Shown here: one piece after another, positions 26,541-34,429 of the stretch | Layout: each line of letters starts with the position of its first letter | Numbering within the stretch: the stretch's first letter is position 1 | Source of the DNA: Salicibibacter cibarius | GTDB lineage: Bacteria > Bacillota > Bacilli > Bacillales > Marinococcaceae | Assembly: GCF_016495725.1 (NCBI RefSeq) | Contig: NZ_CP054705.1 | Span: 3,100,001 to 3,164,000, forward strand | Reading direction: 5' to 3' | DNA: 64,000 nucleotides | Translations under genes and position numbers: made by a program | The notes under the pieces: model-generated | Told to the model about the DNA's origin: nothing | Seen by the model: the letters and a program-made list of their open reading frames with translations, nothing else | The model's database searches: none

Positions 26541-26575
26541 CTTGCCTGCCCCTTTTGGGTCGGGCAAGTTTTTGT
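26541..26575 (+). terminator. Terminator of the aldehyde dehydrogenase gene
   Basis: CTTGCC pairs with GGGCAAG around a CCCC/GGG inner stem and is followed by TTTTTG. Confidence 0.8.
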
Positions 26576-26593
26576 TAGGAATTGAGGTGGCCT

Positions 26594-26755
26594 ATGTTCG
26601 GAAAACTACGGAACCCTTTCCAAAAACGACGTTGCCATTTTTGTAAAACAACAACCCCGTACATGCGCGATTATTACGATGAAAATGACAATCGTGTCGT
26701 TGTATGTGAAAAATGCCTGGAATACGCGGAGCGACGAGCGTTCAGAAGAGTGTGA
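26594..26755 (+). CDS. Small zinc-ribbon protein
   Basis: This 53-residue protein starts at ATG 26594 after GAGGTGGCCT. It contains CHFC near the N-terminus and CEKC about 25 residues later, a classic two-knuckle zinc ribbon. It is highly basic (MFGKLRNPFQKRR at the start, YAERRAFRRV at the end). It ends 14 bp before a TraR/DksA-type gene, so the two probably form an operon. Nucleic-acid binding is plausible but unproven. Confidence 0.75.
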   Translation: MFGKLRNPFQKRRCHFCKTTTPYMRDYYDENDNRVVVCEKCLEYAERRAFRRV

Positions 26756-26769
26756 ACGGAGGGATAACA

Positions 26770-27311
26770 TGCTTAGCGAAGATCAGGTTCAAACGTTGAA
26801 AAAACGATTATTGCAAACAAAAAACGAATTGGAGTCGCAAGCCGAAGAGTCCTATCGCCCGGAAGAAACCGGTGAACTCTCTCAGACCGGCAATCACCCG
26901 TGAGATCAAGGCACCGAATTGCACGAACAAGCAAAAAACGCCGCCTTGCAAAATCAATCGCAACAGCAACTTGAGGCTGTTCATGAGGCATTGCAGGCGA
27001 TTGAAAACGGAACGTATGGCCGTTGTGCCGTTTGCGGGGAGCCGATTCCTTATGAGCGACTGGAAATCGTTCCGGAAACGACGCTATGTATCAAGCATGC
27101 CCGTGCGGAAGAAGCTACTGCAGAGATGCGCCGACCTGTTGAAGAAGATGAAATGGAAGGCACTTTAGAAGAAAAAGAAGTCTTCGACCAAGCGGATACG
27201 TGGGAAACCGTTAGTGAGCACGGGACATCCGAAACGCCATCGGATAGGCCGGATGAAGAAGAAAACGATAGCGATGGAGCAAACGAAGACCCGCCAAGCC
27301 AAAAAAGATAA
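26770..27311 (+). pseudogene. TraR/DksA-type zinc-finger protein (YteA-like) with an in-frame TGA
   Basis: Frame 26770-27311 reads MLSEDQVQTLKKRLLQTKNE...GELSQTGNHP, then TGA (26901-26903), then DQGTELHEQAKNAAL. B. subtilis YteA has a glycine at this point (NHPGDQ), so one G-to-T change (GGA to TGA) explains the stop. The DksA-type finger CAVCGEPIPYERLEIVP...LCIKH is downstream of it and otherwise intact. YteA-type proteins are sporulation-associated DksA relatives. Either the gene is newly dead, the stop is read through, or the base is a sequencing error. No other damage is seen. Confidence 0.75.
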
Positions 27312-27325
27312 ACGAAGACATGAAA

Positions 27326-27357
27326 CGGCGCACCGTAATCGATGCGCCGCTTTTTTT
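27326..27357 (+). terminator. Terminator after the YteA-like gene
   Basis: CGGCGCA pairs with TGCGCCG around a 10-base loop and is followed by CTTTTTTT. Confidence 0.85.
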
Positions 27358-27362
27358 CCTCA

Positions 27363-27716
27363 TTAAAATGAGAGAACGCCAAATCCCATCAAAACGACGA
27401 TAACGAGCGTCACGACAACGAGCGTAAACCCTACGGCAGCGCCTTCTCCCCGCTTCGTTTTTCCAAGGGTCATTTCCATAAACCCGATGAGCAGAATCGC
27501 TAAAATGCCTTTGACGATATAAGTGGCCGGAAAACTTAATTCAAAAAGCAGGCCAACGCCTGACACGATCATAATGATATAAAAAATACCGAGAATAATT
27601 CGCAGGATTCTCCCGCCCGTCGGTTTTCCCGCGCGGTACAAGAAAAACGCGATCAAAAACAGAATCGGCAAAAATGCCCACGACCCCTGGTGGGACGCGA
27701 ATAACATATCATACAT
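27363..27716 (-). CDS. YisL family (DUF1516) membrane protein
   Basis: This 117-residue protein has four membrane helices. The conserved pieces ILRIILGIFYIIMIVSGVGLLFEL and ILLIGFMEMTLGKTKRG match DUF1516/YisL. The function is unknown. GGAAAGGATGAAACCAAC precedes the ATG. It converges on the YteA-like gene and shares the terminator region. Confidence 0.82.
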   Translation of the reverse strand: MYDMLFASHQGSWAFLPILFLIAFFLYRAGKPTGGRILRIILGIFYIIMIVSGVGLLFELSFPATYIVKGILAILLIGFMEMTLGKTKRGEGAAVGFTLVVVTLVIVVLMGFGVLSF

Positions 27717-27903
27717 GTTGGTTTCATCCTTTCCAATCGTTACAAAAAATGGTCATGCGTCAATAATGTATACCCATTCCATACCCATGTTACACATCTT
27801 TTCTTCAAAAGCATAGCACCGTTTTGTGAACACCGGATGAATATTTTATATTCATGTGGCAGAAACGACGGGAAATAGGATGCGAGTGGGGTGTTTTAGG
27901 GGG

Positions 27904-28130
27904 CTTGAGCTCCATGGTGACCGAAATGCAGTGCCGAGACAAGGTTCGGGACTCATGAGCGCTCCATGGCTACCGGAATCCACGGCCGAGACGAGGTTCA
28001 GGACTCATGAGCGCCCCATGGTGACCGGAATCCATGGCCGAGACGAGGTTCAGGACTCATGAACGCTTCATGGCGACCGAAATCCATGGCCGAGACGAGA
28101 TTCGGGACTCATGAGCGCCCCATGACTACC
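27904..28130 (+). repeat. Intergenic array, exact 52-bp period, CTCATGAGCGC core
   Basis: CTCATGA(G/A)CGC begins at 27952, 28004, 28056 and 28108, exactly 52 bp apart. A shorter, diverged unit starts near 27904. Units keep GACCGxAATCCA and GCCGAGACGAG blocks at about 80-95% identity. It fills most of the 500-bp spacer between yisL and the SCO gene; 27717-27900 otherwise shows nothing recognised. Confidence 0.92.
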
Positions 28131-28177
28131 GAACCACCAGCCTCCCTCCATAAACGAACGATCCCCTTCTATACACC

Positions 28178-28212
28178 AAAAAAGAACAAGCACCTTTTGC
28201 CTGTTCTTTTTC
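28178..28212 (-). terminator. Terminator of the SCO gene
   Basis: On the minus strand AAAGAACA.GCA pairs with TGC.TGTTCTTT and is followed by TTTGG. Confidence 0.75.
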
Positions 28213-28220
28213 CGCTTCTA

Positions 28221-28838
28221 TCATTCGGATTCCGTTAATCGTCTTAAATCTTCCAGGATCGGCTCTGTGTCAACGTCGAGCCCGTCATAACGCTGAATCA
28301 CTTGGCTATTTTCGTCCACTAAAAAAATATCGGTGGAATGCACGATGTCTTCGTCATCGGCTGCCGGGGCGACAACACTGTGGAAGGTGCTTTCCGCAAA
28401 TTCCTCGACCTCACCAAGGCTATAACCGGTTAGAAAGTCCCAGTTGGAATAATCGGCTTCATAGTGGTCGCCGTATTCTTTTAATACTTCCGGTGAATCA
28501 TACTCCGGATCTACCGTAAAGGAAACGAGGTTTGCATCGATGTCCTCGGTCGCCAAATCTTTTTGTAATTGAGACATGTTCGGGGTCATTAAATTACAAA
28601 CTGTTGGGCAACGGCTAAAGATCATGTTGACCAACGTGTACTCTCCCTCTAAATCCTCATTACTTACGACCTCATTCGATTGATTCGTATAAGAAAAGTC
28701 ATGAAGATCCAAGCCATACTCCTGTAAGTCTTCCCCATTTTCTGCCGATGTTTCACTCACATTATCGAACCAACCGCAACCTGCCATTGCCAGTAGCAAG
28801 ACGATCCCGCATAGCCACAACCCTGATCTTGATCGCAA
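28221..28838 (-). CDS. SCO1/SenC/PrrC family copper-chaperone lipoprotein
   Basis: This protein of about 205 residues starts at TTG 28838 after GGAGGAAGTGCG. A lipoprotein signal (LLLAMAGC, Cys 21) is followed by a thioredoxin-like SCO domain with the copper-binding CPTVC near residues 77-81 and a later histidine in DIVHSTDIFLVD. SCO proteins help build the CuA centre of cytochrome c oxidase on the outer membrane face (YpmQ in B. subtilis). No oxidase genes adjoin it. The spacer after the lipobox is acidic. Confidence 0.9.
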   Translation of the reverse strand: MRSRSGLWLCGIVLLLAMAGCGWFDNVSETSAENGEDLQEYGLDLHDFSYTNQSNEVVSNEDLEGEYTLVNMIFSRCPTVCNLMTPNMSQLQKDLATEDIDANLVSFTVDPEYDSPEVLKEYGDHYEADYSNWDFLTGYSLGEVEEFAESTFHSVVAPAADDEDIVHSTDIFLVDENSQVIQRYDGLDVDTEPILEDLRRLTESE

Positions 28839-28958
28839 CGCACTTCCTCCTTTGTAAATCCACCTACAATGTAGACGGGTCTTTACTTTGAGGAATATGC
28901 AACTGCTTGGCAACTATGTCTGCTAAAAGACAAGTTTTAAAATTTATGGGGCTATATC

Positions 28959-28993
28959 AAAAAAAACGCTGTGGGTTCTCTCCCCCTACAGCG
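28959..28993 (-). terminator. Terminator of the glutathione peroxidase gene
   Basis: CGCTGT pairs with ACAGCG around a GGGGG/CCC inner stem and is followed by eight T on the minus strand. Confidence 0.8.
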
Positions 28994-29001
28994 AGAAAAT
29001 A

Positions 29002-29478
29002 TTATTTTAACGCTTCCTTGATGTCGATTTCAATTTTTTCCGGATTGGTGCTCGGGGAATACCGATACAATATTGTTCCATCACGTCCGATGAGAAATTT
29101 CGTGAAATTCCATTTAATTTTATTTGAGCCTACACCCTTGGTTTCGTTTGTGAGTTGTTGGAATAAGGGAGATATGTTTTCGCCCCGCACCTCTGTTTTT
29201 TTAAAGATTGGGAATGTGACACCGTATTTTTCTTTAAAATAATCAGGGATCTCTTCACTATCCAACGGTTCTTGATTCATGAACTGGCCGCTCGGGAACC
29301 CCAATACATAGAAGCCTTGCTCTTTATACCGGTCATAGAGCTGTTGCAACGGTTTCATTTGCGACGCAAATCCGCATTTGCTGGCAGTGTTTACAACGAG
29401 CAAAACGTTCCCCTCATACGGTTGCAATGTTTGCATTCCTTCCCCTACCGATTCTACTTTTGCATCAAAAATACTCAT
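29002..29478 (-). CDS. Glutathione peroxidase family thiol peroxidase
   Basis: This 158-residue protein starts at ATG 29478 after AAGGAGGTTGTGCG. The peroxidatic cysteine is Cys 35 in NTASKCGF. The partner glutamine is in FPSGQFMNQEP, where the usual Cys-Asn before Gln is Ser-Gly. The tryptophan is in KWNFTKFL. Such Cys-type enzymes reduce peroxides using thioredoxin or bacillithiol rather than glutathione (family knowledge). It diverges from pdxK. Confidence 0.92.
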   Translation of the reverse strand: MSIFDAKVESVGEGMQTLQPYEGNVLLVVNTASKCGFASQMKPLQQLYDRYKEQGFYVLGFPSGQFMNQEPLDSEEIPDYFKEKYGVTFPIFKKTEVRGENISPLFQQLTNETKGVGSNKIKWNFTKFLIGRDGTILYRYSPSTNPEKIEIDIKEALK

Positions 29479-29528
29479 CGCACAACCTCCTTTTTCATCT
29501 ATACCCGAACGTATCCACATTCAATCAT

Positions 29529-29558
29529 TTGTTTAAAAGGACAGGTTAGGCTTATAAT
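29529..29558 (+). promoter_or_regulatory. Candidate sigma-A promoter of pdxK
   Basis: TTGTTT at 29529 and TATAAT at 29553 are separated by 18 bp, about 35 bp before the pdxK ATG with its GAAGGAGG site. Confidence 0.55.
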
Positions 29559-29592
29559 AAAAAAATAACAGTTCGAAGGAGGAATAAATAAT

Positions 29593-30426
29593 ATGTCCAT
29601 TTATAGAGCGTTAACGATCGCCGGTTCTGACGCAAGTGGCGGTGCCGGTATCGGAGCCGACTTGAAAACTTTTCAGGATCTGGGCGTTTACGGAATGAGC
29701 GCGCTGACGACGGTTGTGGCCATGAAACCGGAAACGTGGGAGCATCAAGTTTTTCCCCAAGATATCAAAACCGTAGAAGCACAGTTGGAAACCATACTTT
29801 CCATCGGTGTCGATGCCATGAAAACAGGCATGCTCGCGTCACTGGACGTCATTGAACTGGCCGCGCGCAAAATAGAGGAAAACGGCCTGCAAAGAGCCGT
29901 CATTGACCCTGTGCTCGTCTGCAAAGGGGAAGATGAGGTTTTGCACCCGGAAACAGCGGACGCATTGAGAGAAGTTCTCGTGCCGAAAGCGTTGGTCGCG
30001 ACGCCGAATTTATTCGAAGCAGCTCAGCTGGCGCAAATGAAGACGATCACCACGGTTGAAGGAATGAAAGAAGCAGCAAAACGCATTCATAACAACGGCA
30101 CACCATACGTCGTTGTCAAAGGCGGCAAACAGCTGGACGATGACCGTGCGATCGACGTCGTTTACGACGGAGACACGTTTAAAATGTTGGAAACCGAAAA
30201 AGTGGCCCACTCTTATAATCACGGTGCCGGCTGTACGTTTGCGGCTGCAATTACAGCCGAACTCGCGAAAGGAAACGATGTACACGACGCCATCGCAACC
30301 GCCAAACAATTCGTCACCGCGGCCATCACTCACGGCTGGCGCATGAATGAACACGTAGGAGCCGTCGATCACGGCGCTTATCGGAAGCACGGCGTCGAAA
30401 CGAGTATCGAAAAACAGAAAGTGTGA
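29593..30426 (+). CDS. pdxK: Pyridoxine/pyridoxal/pyridoxamine kinase
   Basis: This 277-residue ribokinase-like enzyme opens with ALTIAGSDASGGAGIGADLKTF and ends its active site with the anion-hole motif HGAGCTFAAA near residue 212. Over its length it tracks B. subtilis PdxK (formerly ywdB) more closely than ThiD, for example MKTGML and VVVKGG. It phosphorylates B6 vitamers for PLP salvage; activity on hydroxymethylpyrimidine is possible. GAAGGAGGAATAAATA precedes the ATG. It is monocistronic with a terminator. Confidence 0.9.
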   Translation: MSIYRALTIAGSDASGGAGIGADLKTFQDLGVYGMSALTTVVAMKPETWEHQVFPQDIKTVEAQLETILSIGVDAMKTGMLASLDVIELAARKIEENGLQRAVIDPVLVCKGEDEVLHPETADALREVLVPKALVATPNLFEAAQLAQMKTITTVEGMKEAAKRIHNNGTPYVVVKGGKQLDDDRAIDVVYDGDTFKMLETEKVAHSYNHGAGCTFAAAITAELAKGNDVHDAIATAKQFVTAAITHGWRMNEHVGAVDHGAYRKHGVETSIEKQKV

Positions 30427-30439
30427 GCATACGACCGGC

Positions 30440-30475
30440 AAAGCCCCTCCAATTAGTGTGGGGGCTTCTTTTTTT
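30440..30475 (+). terminator. Terminator of pdxK
   Basis: AAGCCCC pairs with GGGGCTT and is followed by CTTTTTTT, 14 bp after the stop codon. Confidence 0.8.
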
Positions 30476-30552
30476 GAGGAAGCATCACTCCAAAACACCT
30501 CTGAATGAAGGAAAACTTCGATTAGGGTGCCGGGGCTTCAATTTCTCCTTGT

Positions 30553-30790
30553 TTGTTCCTCTCGGACCGCACCGACTGCCTTTTGAGGGGGCTACTCTCG
30601 CTTGGTTGTTCCTCTCAGATCAGGCCGGACGCCTTTTGAGGGACTACTCTCGCTTGGTTGTTCCTCTCAGATCAGGCCGGACGCCTTTTGAGGGACTACT
30701 CTCGCTTGGTTGTTCCTCTCGGACCGGACCGAACGCCTTTTGGGGGGCTACTCACGTTTTATTGTACCTTTGCTCGCACCGACTGCCTAC
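30553..30790 (+). repeat. Intergenic array, TTGTTCCTCTC core, 52-53-bp period, five units
   Basis: TTGTTCCTCTC-type cores start at 30553, 30606, 30658, 30710 and 30762, steps 53, 52, 52 and 52. The middle units are nearly identical; the outer ones have diverged. The array runs to the 3' end of the UPF0158 gene. The preceding 30480-30552 shows nothing else. Confidence 0.9.
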
Positions 30791-30791
30791 C

Positions 30792-31259
30792 TCATTCATT
30801 ATATGCAATGCCGTTTTCTTCACACCACCGGCAGGCGAACGCGAGGTATTCCTTTTCTTTAAATTCATGCCAATCATCTTCCACGTTTAAATCAACGATC
30901 CGGTCTTTAAACCTGCGAAACGCTCCTTTTCCTCGAATCGCCTCTGTCAAGGTTGCTTGCTTTTTTTCATCGCTAAGCGAGTCGATAAATATTTCCATCA
31001 ATTGATAATCATTAACTTCATAAGACTCGGGGATCGGTTCGTAATCATCCTCATTGTCAATAATATCCTCTGCCAATGCCCGTTCTTCTTTTTGCCACTC
31101 ATGCTTTTCATCAAAAGGCTCTTCCCGATTTGCTTTGCGCATCGTACTTTCGTTTACCACGACGATTTCACCCGTTTTTCGATTGACAAATTGGTAAAGT
31201 TCATCCGCATCAAAGTCGATCGCTTCAGCAACCTCTGAAAGATCAACCGGCTTGTTCAT
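30792..31259 (-). CDS. UPF0158 family protein
   Basis: This 155-residue protein has the UPF0158 pattern: FVNRKTGEIVVV near residue 25, YEPIPESYEVNDYQLMEIFI near 75 and a C-terminal FKDRIVDLNVEDDWHEFKEKEYLAFACRWCEENGI. It is acidic and cytoplasmic. The function is unknown. AAAGGGGAGATAGG precedes the ATG. Its stop lies at the edge of the 52-bp array, with no separate terminator seen. Confidence 0.85.
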   Translation of the reverse strand: MNKPVDLSEVAEAIDFDADELYQFVNRKTGEIVVVNESTMRKANREEPFDEKHEWQKEERALAEDIIDNEDDYEPIPESYEVNDYQLMEIFIDSLSDEKKQATLTEAIRGKGAFRRFKDRIVDLNVEDDWHEFKEKEYLAFACRWCEENGIAYNE

Positions 31260-31277
31260 CCTATCTCCCCTTTTACA

Positions 31278-31371
31278 TTAGAAAACTTGGCTTTTTGCCA
31301 AGCTTTTATGGCGGAAAGCCTTAGTTGCACTTATGTAGGCAAGAAAGTTGATTTATACTTTCTTACCTACC
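31278..31371 (+). repeat. Dispersed two-hairpin repeat, copy B
   Basis: This 94-bp element is about 85% identical to copy A (15683-15774). Stem 1 is CTTTTTGCCA/TGGCGGAAAG; the differences from copy A become G-U pairs, so it still folds as RNA. Stem 2 (31335-31370) keeps 13 of the 14 pairs of copy A. Confidence 0.8.
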
Positions 31372-31376
31372 ATAGC

Positions 31377-31410
31377 GAGGGAACGCTTTATAGCGTTCCC
31401 TCTTCTTTTT
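31377..31410 (+). terminator. Hairpin with plus-strand T-run after repeat copy B
   Basis: GAGGGAACGCT pairs perfectly with AGCGTTCCCTC and is followed by TTCTTTTT on the plus strand. No plus-strand gene precedes it, so it would end a transcript covering repeat B. It could also fold as a weak terminator for the minus-strand gene at 31412. Confidence 0.55.
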
Positions 31411-31411
31411 G

Positions 31412-31555
31412 TCATATGGCTTTTGCCTTTTCGTAATCTTTTTCTCGTTTTTTCTCGACTTCGATCATTTTTTCCACGTTTTCCCGGTATTCTTGATGGG
31501 TACAACCGTGTGCTTGCTGAATGCCTTTTTCCATCAGCTCATTTGATGCTTTCAA
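31412..31555 (-). CDS. Small charged helical protein, unknown function
   Basis: This 47-residue protein starts at TTG 31555 with GAGGAGG eight bases upstream. It reads MKASNELMEKGIQQAHGCTHQEYRENVEK and ends in a Lys/Glu-rich helix. It has no membrane span and no recognised family. The excellent ribosome binding site and protein-like composition support it as real. Confidence 0.65.
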   Translation of the reverse strand: MKASNELMEKGIQQAHGCTHQEYRENVEKMIEVEKKREKDYEKAKAI

Positions 31556-31633
31556 AAGAAAAGCCTCCTCAAATTATCCCCAATTCATAAGGGGTATGAA
31601 ATTATTATACCCTTTTTCCCCTTATAATGAAAC

Positions 31634-32194
31634 CTATTTTTCCTTATGGTCGATCCATTCGGAGAATGCACGCAATGAGGAGGCGATCATCGCTTTCGTG
31701 TCCTCGTGGGTAATGGCGCCGTTTTCATCTATTTTTTTATTCGCGTGTGCAATGAAGACACTTGGTTGTTGCATGACCGAAGCGCCGGCAGCTACGAGGG
31801 ATTGTTTCAGTTGTTGTTGGGAAAAAGCGGTGCCGAACATCGTTGGCGATGCCCCGATCGTTGCCGCGGGCATGCCTTTGAGCACGTTATGATTGGCATC
31901 GCTCCCCGCCCAATCGATGGCATTTTTCAAAACGCCGGGCATGCCGTGATGATATTCCGGGGTGACGATGAAAATGCCATCACTATCCAATATCGCCCGT
32001 TTAAACTCGGCAACACTGGCCGGGTCACCCCCCTCTTCCAAATCCCCATTGAAAAGGGGGATTGCCGCCAAATCATAAGTATTTAACGCCACATCCGCTT
32101 CCGTAAGTTCGGTTGCCGCAGCTAATACGTGTCGATTGAATGAATCCCGTCGCAAACTGCCGCTGATTCCTAAAATGTTTCGTTTGTTTGCCAT
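31634..32194 (-). CDS. NADPH-dependent FMN reductase (azoreductase/quinone reductase family)
   Basis: This 186-residue flavodoxin-like reductase has the FMN phosphate-binding GISGSLRRDSFNRH at the N-terminus and the ring-binding TPEYHHGMPGVLKNAIDW near residue 80. It reduces quinones, azo dyes or flavins with NADPH; the natural substrate is unknown. AGGAGAGGTCAAA precedes the ATG. It is monocistronic and diverges from fumC. Confidence 0.9.
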   Translation of the reverse strand: MANKRNILGISGSLRRDSFNRHVLAAATELTEADVALNTYDLAAIPLFNGDLEEGGDPASVAEFKRAILDSDGIFIVTPEYHHGMPGVLKNAIDWAGSDANHNVLKGMPAATIGASPTMFGTAFSQQQLKQSLVAAGASVMQQPSVFIAHANKKIDENGAITHEDTKAMIASSLRAFSEWIDHKEK

Positions 32195-32358
32195 TTTGAC
32201 CTCTCCTTCGTACGCACATTTTCTATGTATTCTATTTCCTATCCCACTTATCTTTAAACGTGTTTGACCCCCGATCCTTTTTTATAAATGAAAAGTGGTA
32301 TATCATAGAAGGGGATGCTCGCGATAACGCACACAACATATTTTAGGAGAGATGTGAG

Positions 32359-33747
32359 ATGAAATATCGGATTGAAAAAGACACGCTCGGCGAAATGGAA
32401 GTGCCGGCGGACAAGCATTGGGGCGCTCAAACGGAGAGAAGTGTACGAAACTTCCCCATCGGAAAAGAACAAATGCCCCGAGAAGTCGTTTACGGCTTTG
32501 CGACGTTGAAAAAATCAGCAGCACGTGCGAACGAAAGTCTCGGTAATTTGGACAGCGACAAAGCCGCCGCCATTGCCCAAGCGGCAGATGAAGTGCTCGC
32601 GGGCGATTGGGACAGCCACTTTCCGCTCGTTGTGTGGCAAACCGGCAGCGGTACCCAATCGAACATGAACATGAATGAAGTGCTCGCACGCCGGGGAACG
32701 GAAATCCTCCAAGAACAAGGAAAAGATGCAGCCATTCACCCGAATGACGACGTGAACCGTTCCCAAAGTTCCAACGATACATTCCCAACAGCGATGCACA
32801 TTGCCGCGGTTACCGAAGTTCAGCGTAAATTGTTGCCTGTTTTGGAAACGTTAAAAAATACGGTCGCCGAGAAGGCGGAGAGCTTCAAAGACATTATAAA
32901 AATCGGACGAACGCACTTACAGGATGCAACGCCGCTCACAGTCGGCCAAGAGTTCAGCGGCTGGCAAGAAATGCTCCGCAAAAGTGAAAAAATGATCGCG
33001 GAAAGCATTGAATACTTAAATGACCTTGCTATCGGCGGCACGGCTGTCGGAACAGGCATCAATGCCCATCCCCAATTCGGGGAAAAAACCGCGGGATTTA
33101 TTAGCGAAGAAACGGGTTTGTCTTTCAAGTCAGCCCCTAATAAGTTTCACGCGTTGACAAGCCATGATGACATTTCTCATGCCCACGGTGCTTTAAAGGC
33201 ACTTGCTGCTGACTTAATGAAGATCGCCAATGATGTCCGTTGGCTATCAAGCGGTCCCCGTTCGGGCATTGGCGAACTGACGATTCCGGCGAACGAACCC
33301 GGGAGCTCCATTATGCCGGGCAAAGTGAATCCTACCCAAAGTGAAGCCCTCACGATGGTATGCACACAGGTGATGGGGAATGACGCCACGATCGGCTTTT
33401 CCGCCAGCCAAGGAAATTTTGAACTCAACGTCTTCAAGCCGGTCATTATTTATAACTTTTTACAATCCGCGCAATTGCTCACCGACGCCATGCAATCGTT
33501 CCATGACCGTTGCATCGTCGGCATCGAGCCGGAAAAAGAAAACATCGATGCCCACGTGCGAAATTCGTTAATGTTGGTTACAGCCTTAAATCCGCACATC
33601 GGCTATGAAAAAGCCGCGGTTATCGCGAAAAAAGCGCATACCGAAGGACTCACATTAAAAGAAGCGGCTGTTAACAGCGGAGAGCTTACCGAAGAACAGT
33701 TTAACGAATGGGTGGATCCTGCGAAAATGGTCCAGCCTTCTGAATAA
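32359..33747 (+). CDS. fumC: Class II fumarate hydratase
   Basis: This 462-residue protein has the fumarase/aspartase signature [13 protein letters not shown] near residue 318, the N-terminal [14 protein letters not shown] and [11 protein letters not shown]. It interconverts fumarate and malate in the TCA cycle and needs no iron-sulfur cluster. TAGGAGAGATGTGAG precedes the ATG. It is monocistronic with a strong terminator. The B. subtilis equivalent is citG/fumC. Confidence 0.96.
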   Translation: MKYRIEKDTLGEMEVPADKHWGAQTERSVRNFPIGKEQMPREVVYGFATLKKSAARANESLGNLDSDKAAAIAQAADEVLAGDWDSHFPLVVWQTGSGTQSNMNMNEVLARRGTEILQEQGKDAAIHPNDDVNRSQSSNDTFPTAMHIAAVTEVQRKLLPVLETLKNTVAEKAESFKDIIKIGRTHLQDATPLTVGQEFSGWQEMLRKSEKMIAESIEYLNDLAIGGTAVGTGINAHPQFGEKTAGFISEETGLSFKSAPNKFHALTSHDDISHAHGALKALAADLMKIANDVRWLSSGPRSGIGELTIPANEPGSSIMPGKVNPTQSEALTMVCTQVMGNDATIGFSASQGNFELNVFKPVIIYNFLQSAQLLTDAMQSFHDRCIVGIEPEKENIDAHVRNSLMLVTALNPHIGYEKAAVIAKKAHTEGLTLKEAAVNSGELTEEQFNEWVDPAKMVQPSE

Positions 33748-33754
33748 GAAACAC

Positions 33755-33798
33755 AAAAACTGCCCTTGGTCGCGGGTCCCGTACCGTGGGCAGTTTTT
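33755..33798. terminator. Bidirectional terminator after fumC
   Basis: AAAAACTGCCC pairs with GGGCAGTTTTT around a GC-rich loop. The symmetric A/T runs allow it to end both fumC and the small minus-strand gene at 33798. Confidence 0.85.
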
Positions 33799-33974
33799 CA
33801 CTCATCGTACGTAAAACGAACGACATATTTTTCATTTTTCAGCTTAATGATCTCCACAAGCGGACATATTTCATAGCCATTATGCCAGTTATCTTCCAGT
33901 TTGGCCTTCACACAACCGGCCTGGAATTTAGACCGGAAGGTCTGTTTCCAATAAATCCATCGCGGTCCGTTCAT
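33798..33974 (-). CDS. Small basic protein, unknown function
   Basis: This 58-residue protein starts at ATG 33974 after AAAGGAGCAATTACAA. It reads MNGPRWIYWKQTFRSKFQ, then HNGYEICPLVEIIKLKNEKYV, ending FTYDE. It is aromatic-rich with two cysteines and looks like a compact beta-rich domain. It converges on fumC and shares its terminator. No family is recognised. Confidence 0.7.
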   Translation of the reverse strand: MNGPRWIYWKQTFRSKFQAGCVKAKLEDNWHNGYEICPLVEIIKLKNEKYVVRFTYDE

Positions 33975-34002
33975 TTGTAATTGCTCCTTTGACGCCTTCT
34001 AT

Positions 34003-34106
34003 TAGAAAAACTTGACTTCCATCAAGTCTTTACAGTGGAAGCCTTGGATCTTAAAGTGTAAAAAACATGATGTAAACTTCTTCATTATTTTACTGGCTTA
34101 CACCTG
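34003..34106 (+). repeat. Dispersed two-hairpin repeat, diverged copy C
   Basis: It begins TTAGAAAAACTTG like copies A and B and has a first stem CTTCCA/TGGAAG followed by CCTTGG. A second, longer-range stem is GTGTAA/TTACAC. Primary sequence has diverged while the two-hairpin layout persists. It shares CTTAAAGTG with copy D. Confidence 0.45.
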
Positions 34107-34157
34107 CATTATGCAAGATCTGTGATTGATGTTTCGGGAATGGATGGTTGATATCTG

Positions 34158-34357
34158 GTTCGGACAATTTCCCGTCGCGCTTCACTGATTTATGTCCGAA
34201 CGGGTACTCGGTTCGGACTATAATGGTTTCGTTTCCCGGGGTTATGTCCGAACTCACTTACCGTTCGGACAATTCCGGCCGTGTTTTCAGCTTTTATGTC
34301 CGAACTCGCACCCGGTTCGGACAATTACAGTCGCACGTCGCCAGTTTCTGTCCGAAC
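34158..34357 (+). repeat. Intergenic hairpin array, GTTCGGAC/GTCCGAAC arms, 52-53-bp period, four units
   Basis: Inverted arms GTTCGGACA...TGTCCGAAC occur four times, left arms at 34158, 34211, 34263 and 34315 (steps 53, 52, 52). Loops of 25-27 bases and 9-base spacers differ completely between units, while the 8-9 bp arms are invariant. It occupies most of the 450-bp spacer before the esterase gene. Confidence 0.92.
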
Positions 34358-34429
34358 GCTCCCTTTAGCGATTAAACAGCGGACATGATACAATGCTTTT
34401 AGTTATTTTTCAGAAATGAGGGTTTGCAC

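Noticed and set aside
26901-26903. Selenocysteine codon in the YteA-like gene
   Set aside because: The homologous residue is glycine, not cysteine, and no SECIS-like hairpin follows the TGA. A mutation is simpler.
28809-28913. Longer N-terminus for the SCO protein
   Set aside because: The TTG at 28838 has an ideal ribosome binding site and places the lipobox at residue 21; the longer form would bury the signal peptide.
34158-34357. CRISPR array
   Set aside because: The conserved parts are 8-9-bp inverted arms alternating in direction, not 23-37-bp direct repeats, spacers of 9 and about 26 bp alternate, and no cas genes are in the window.
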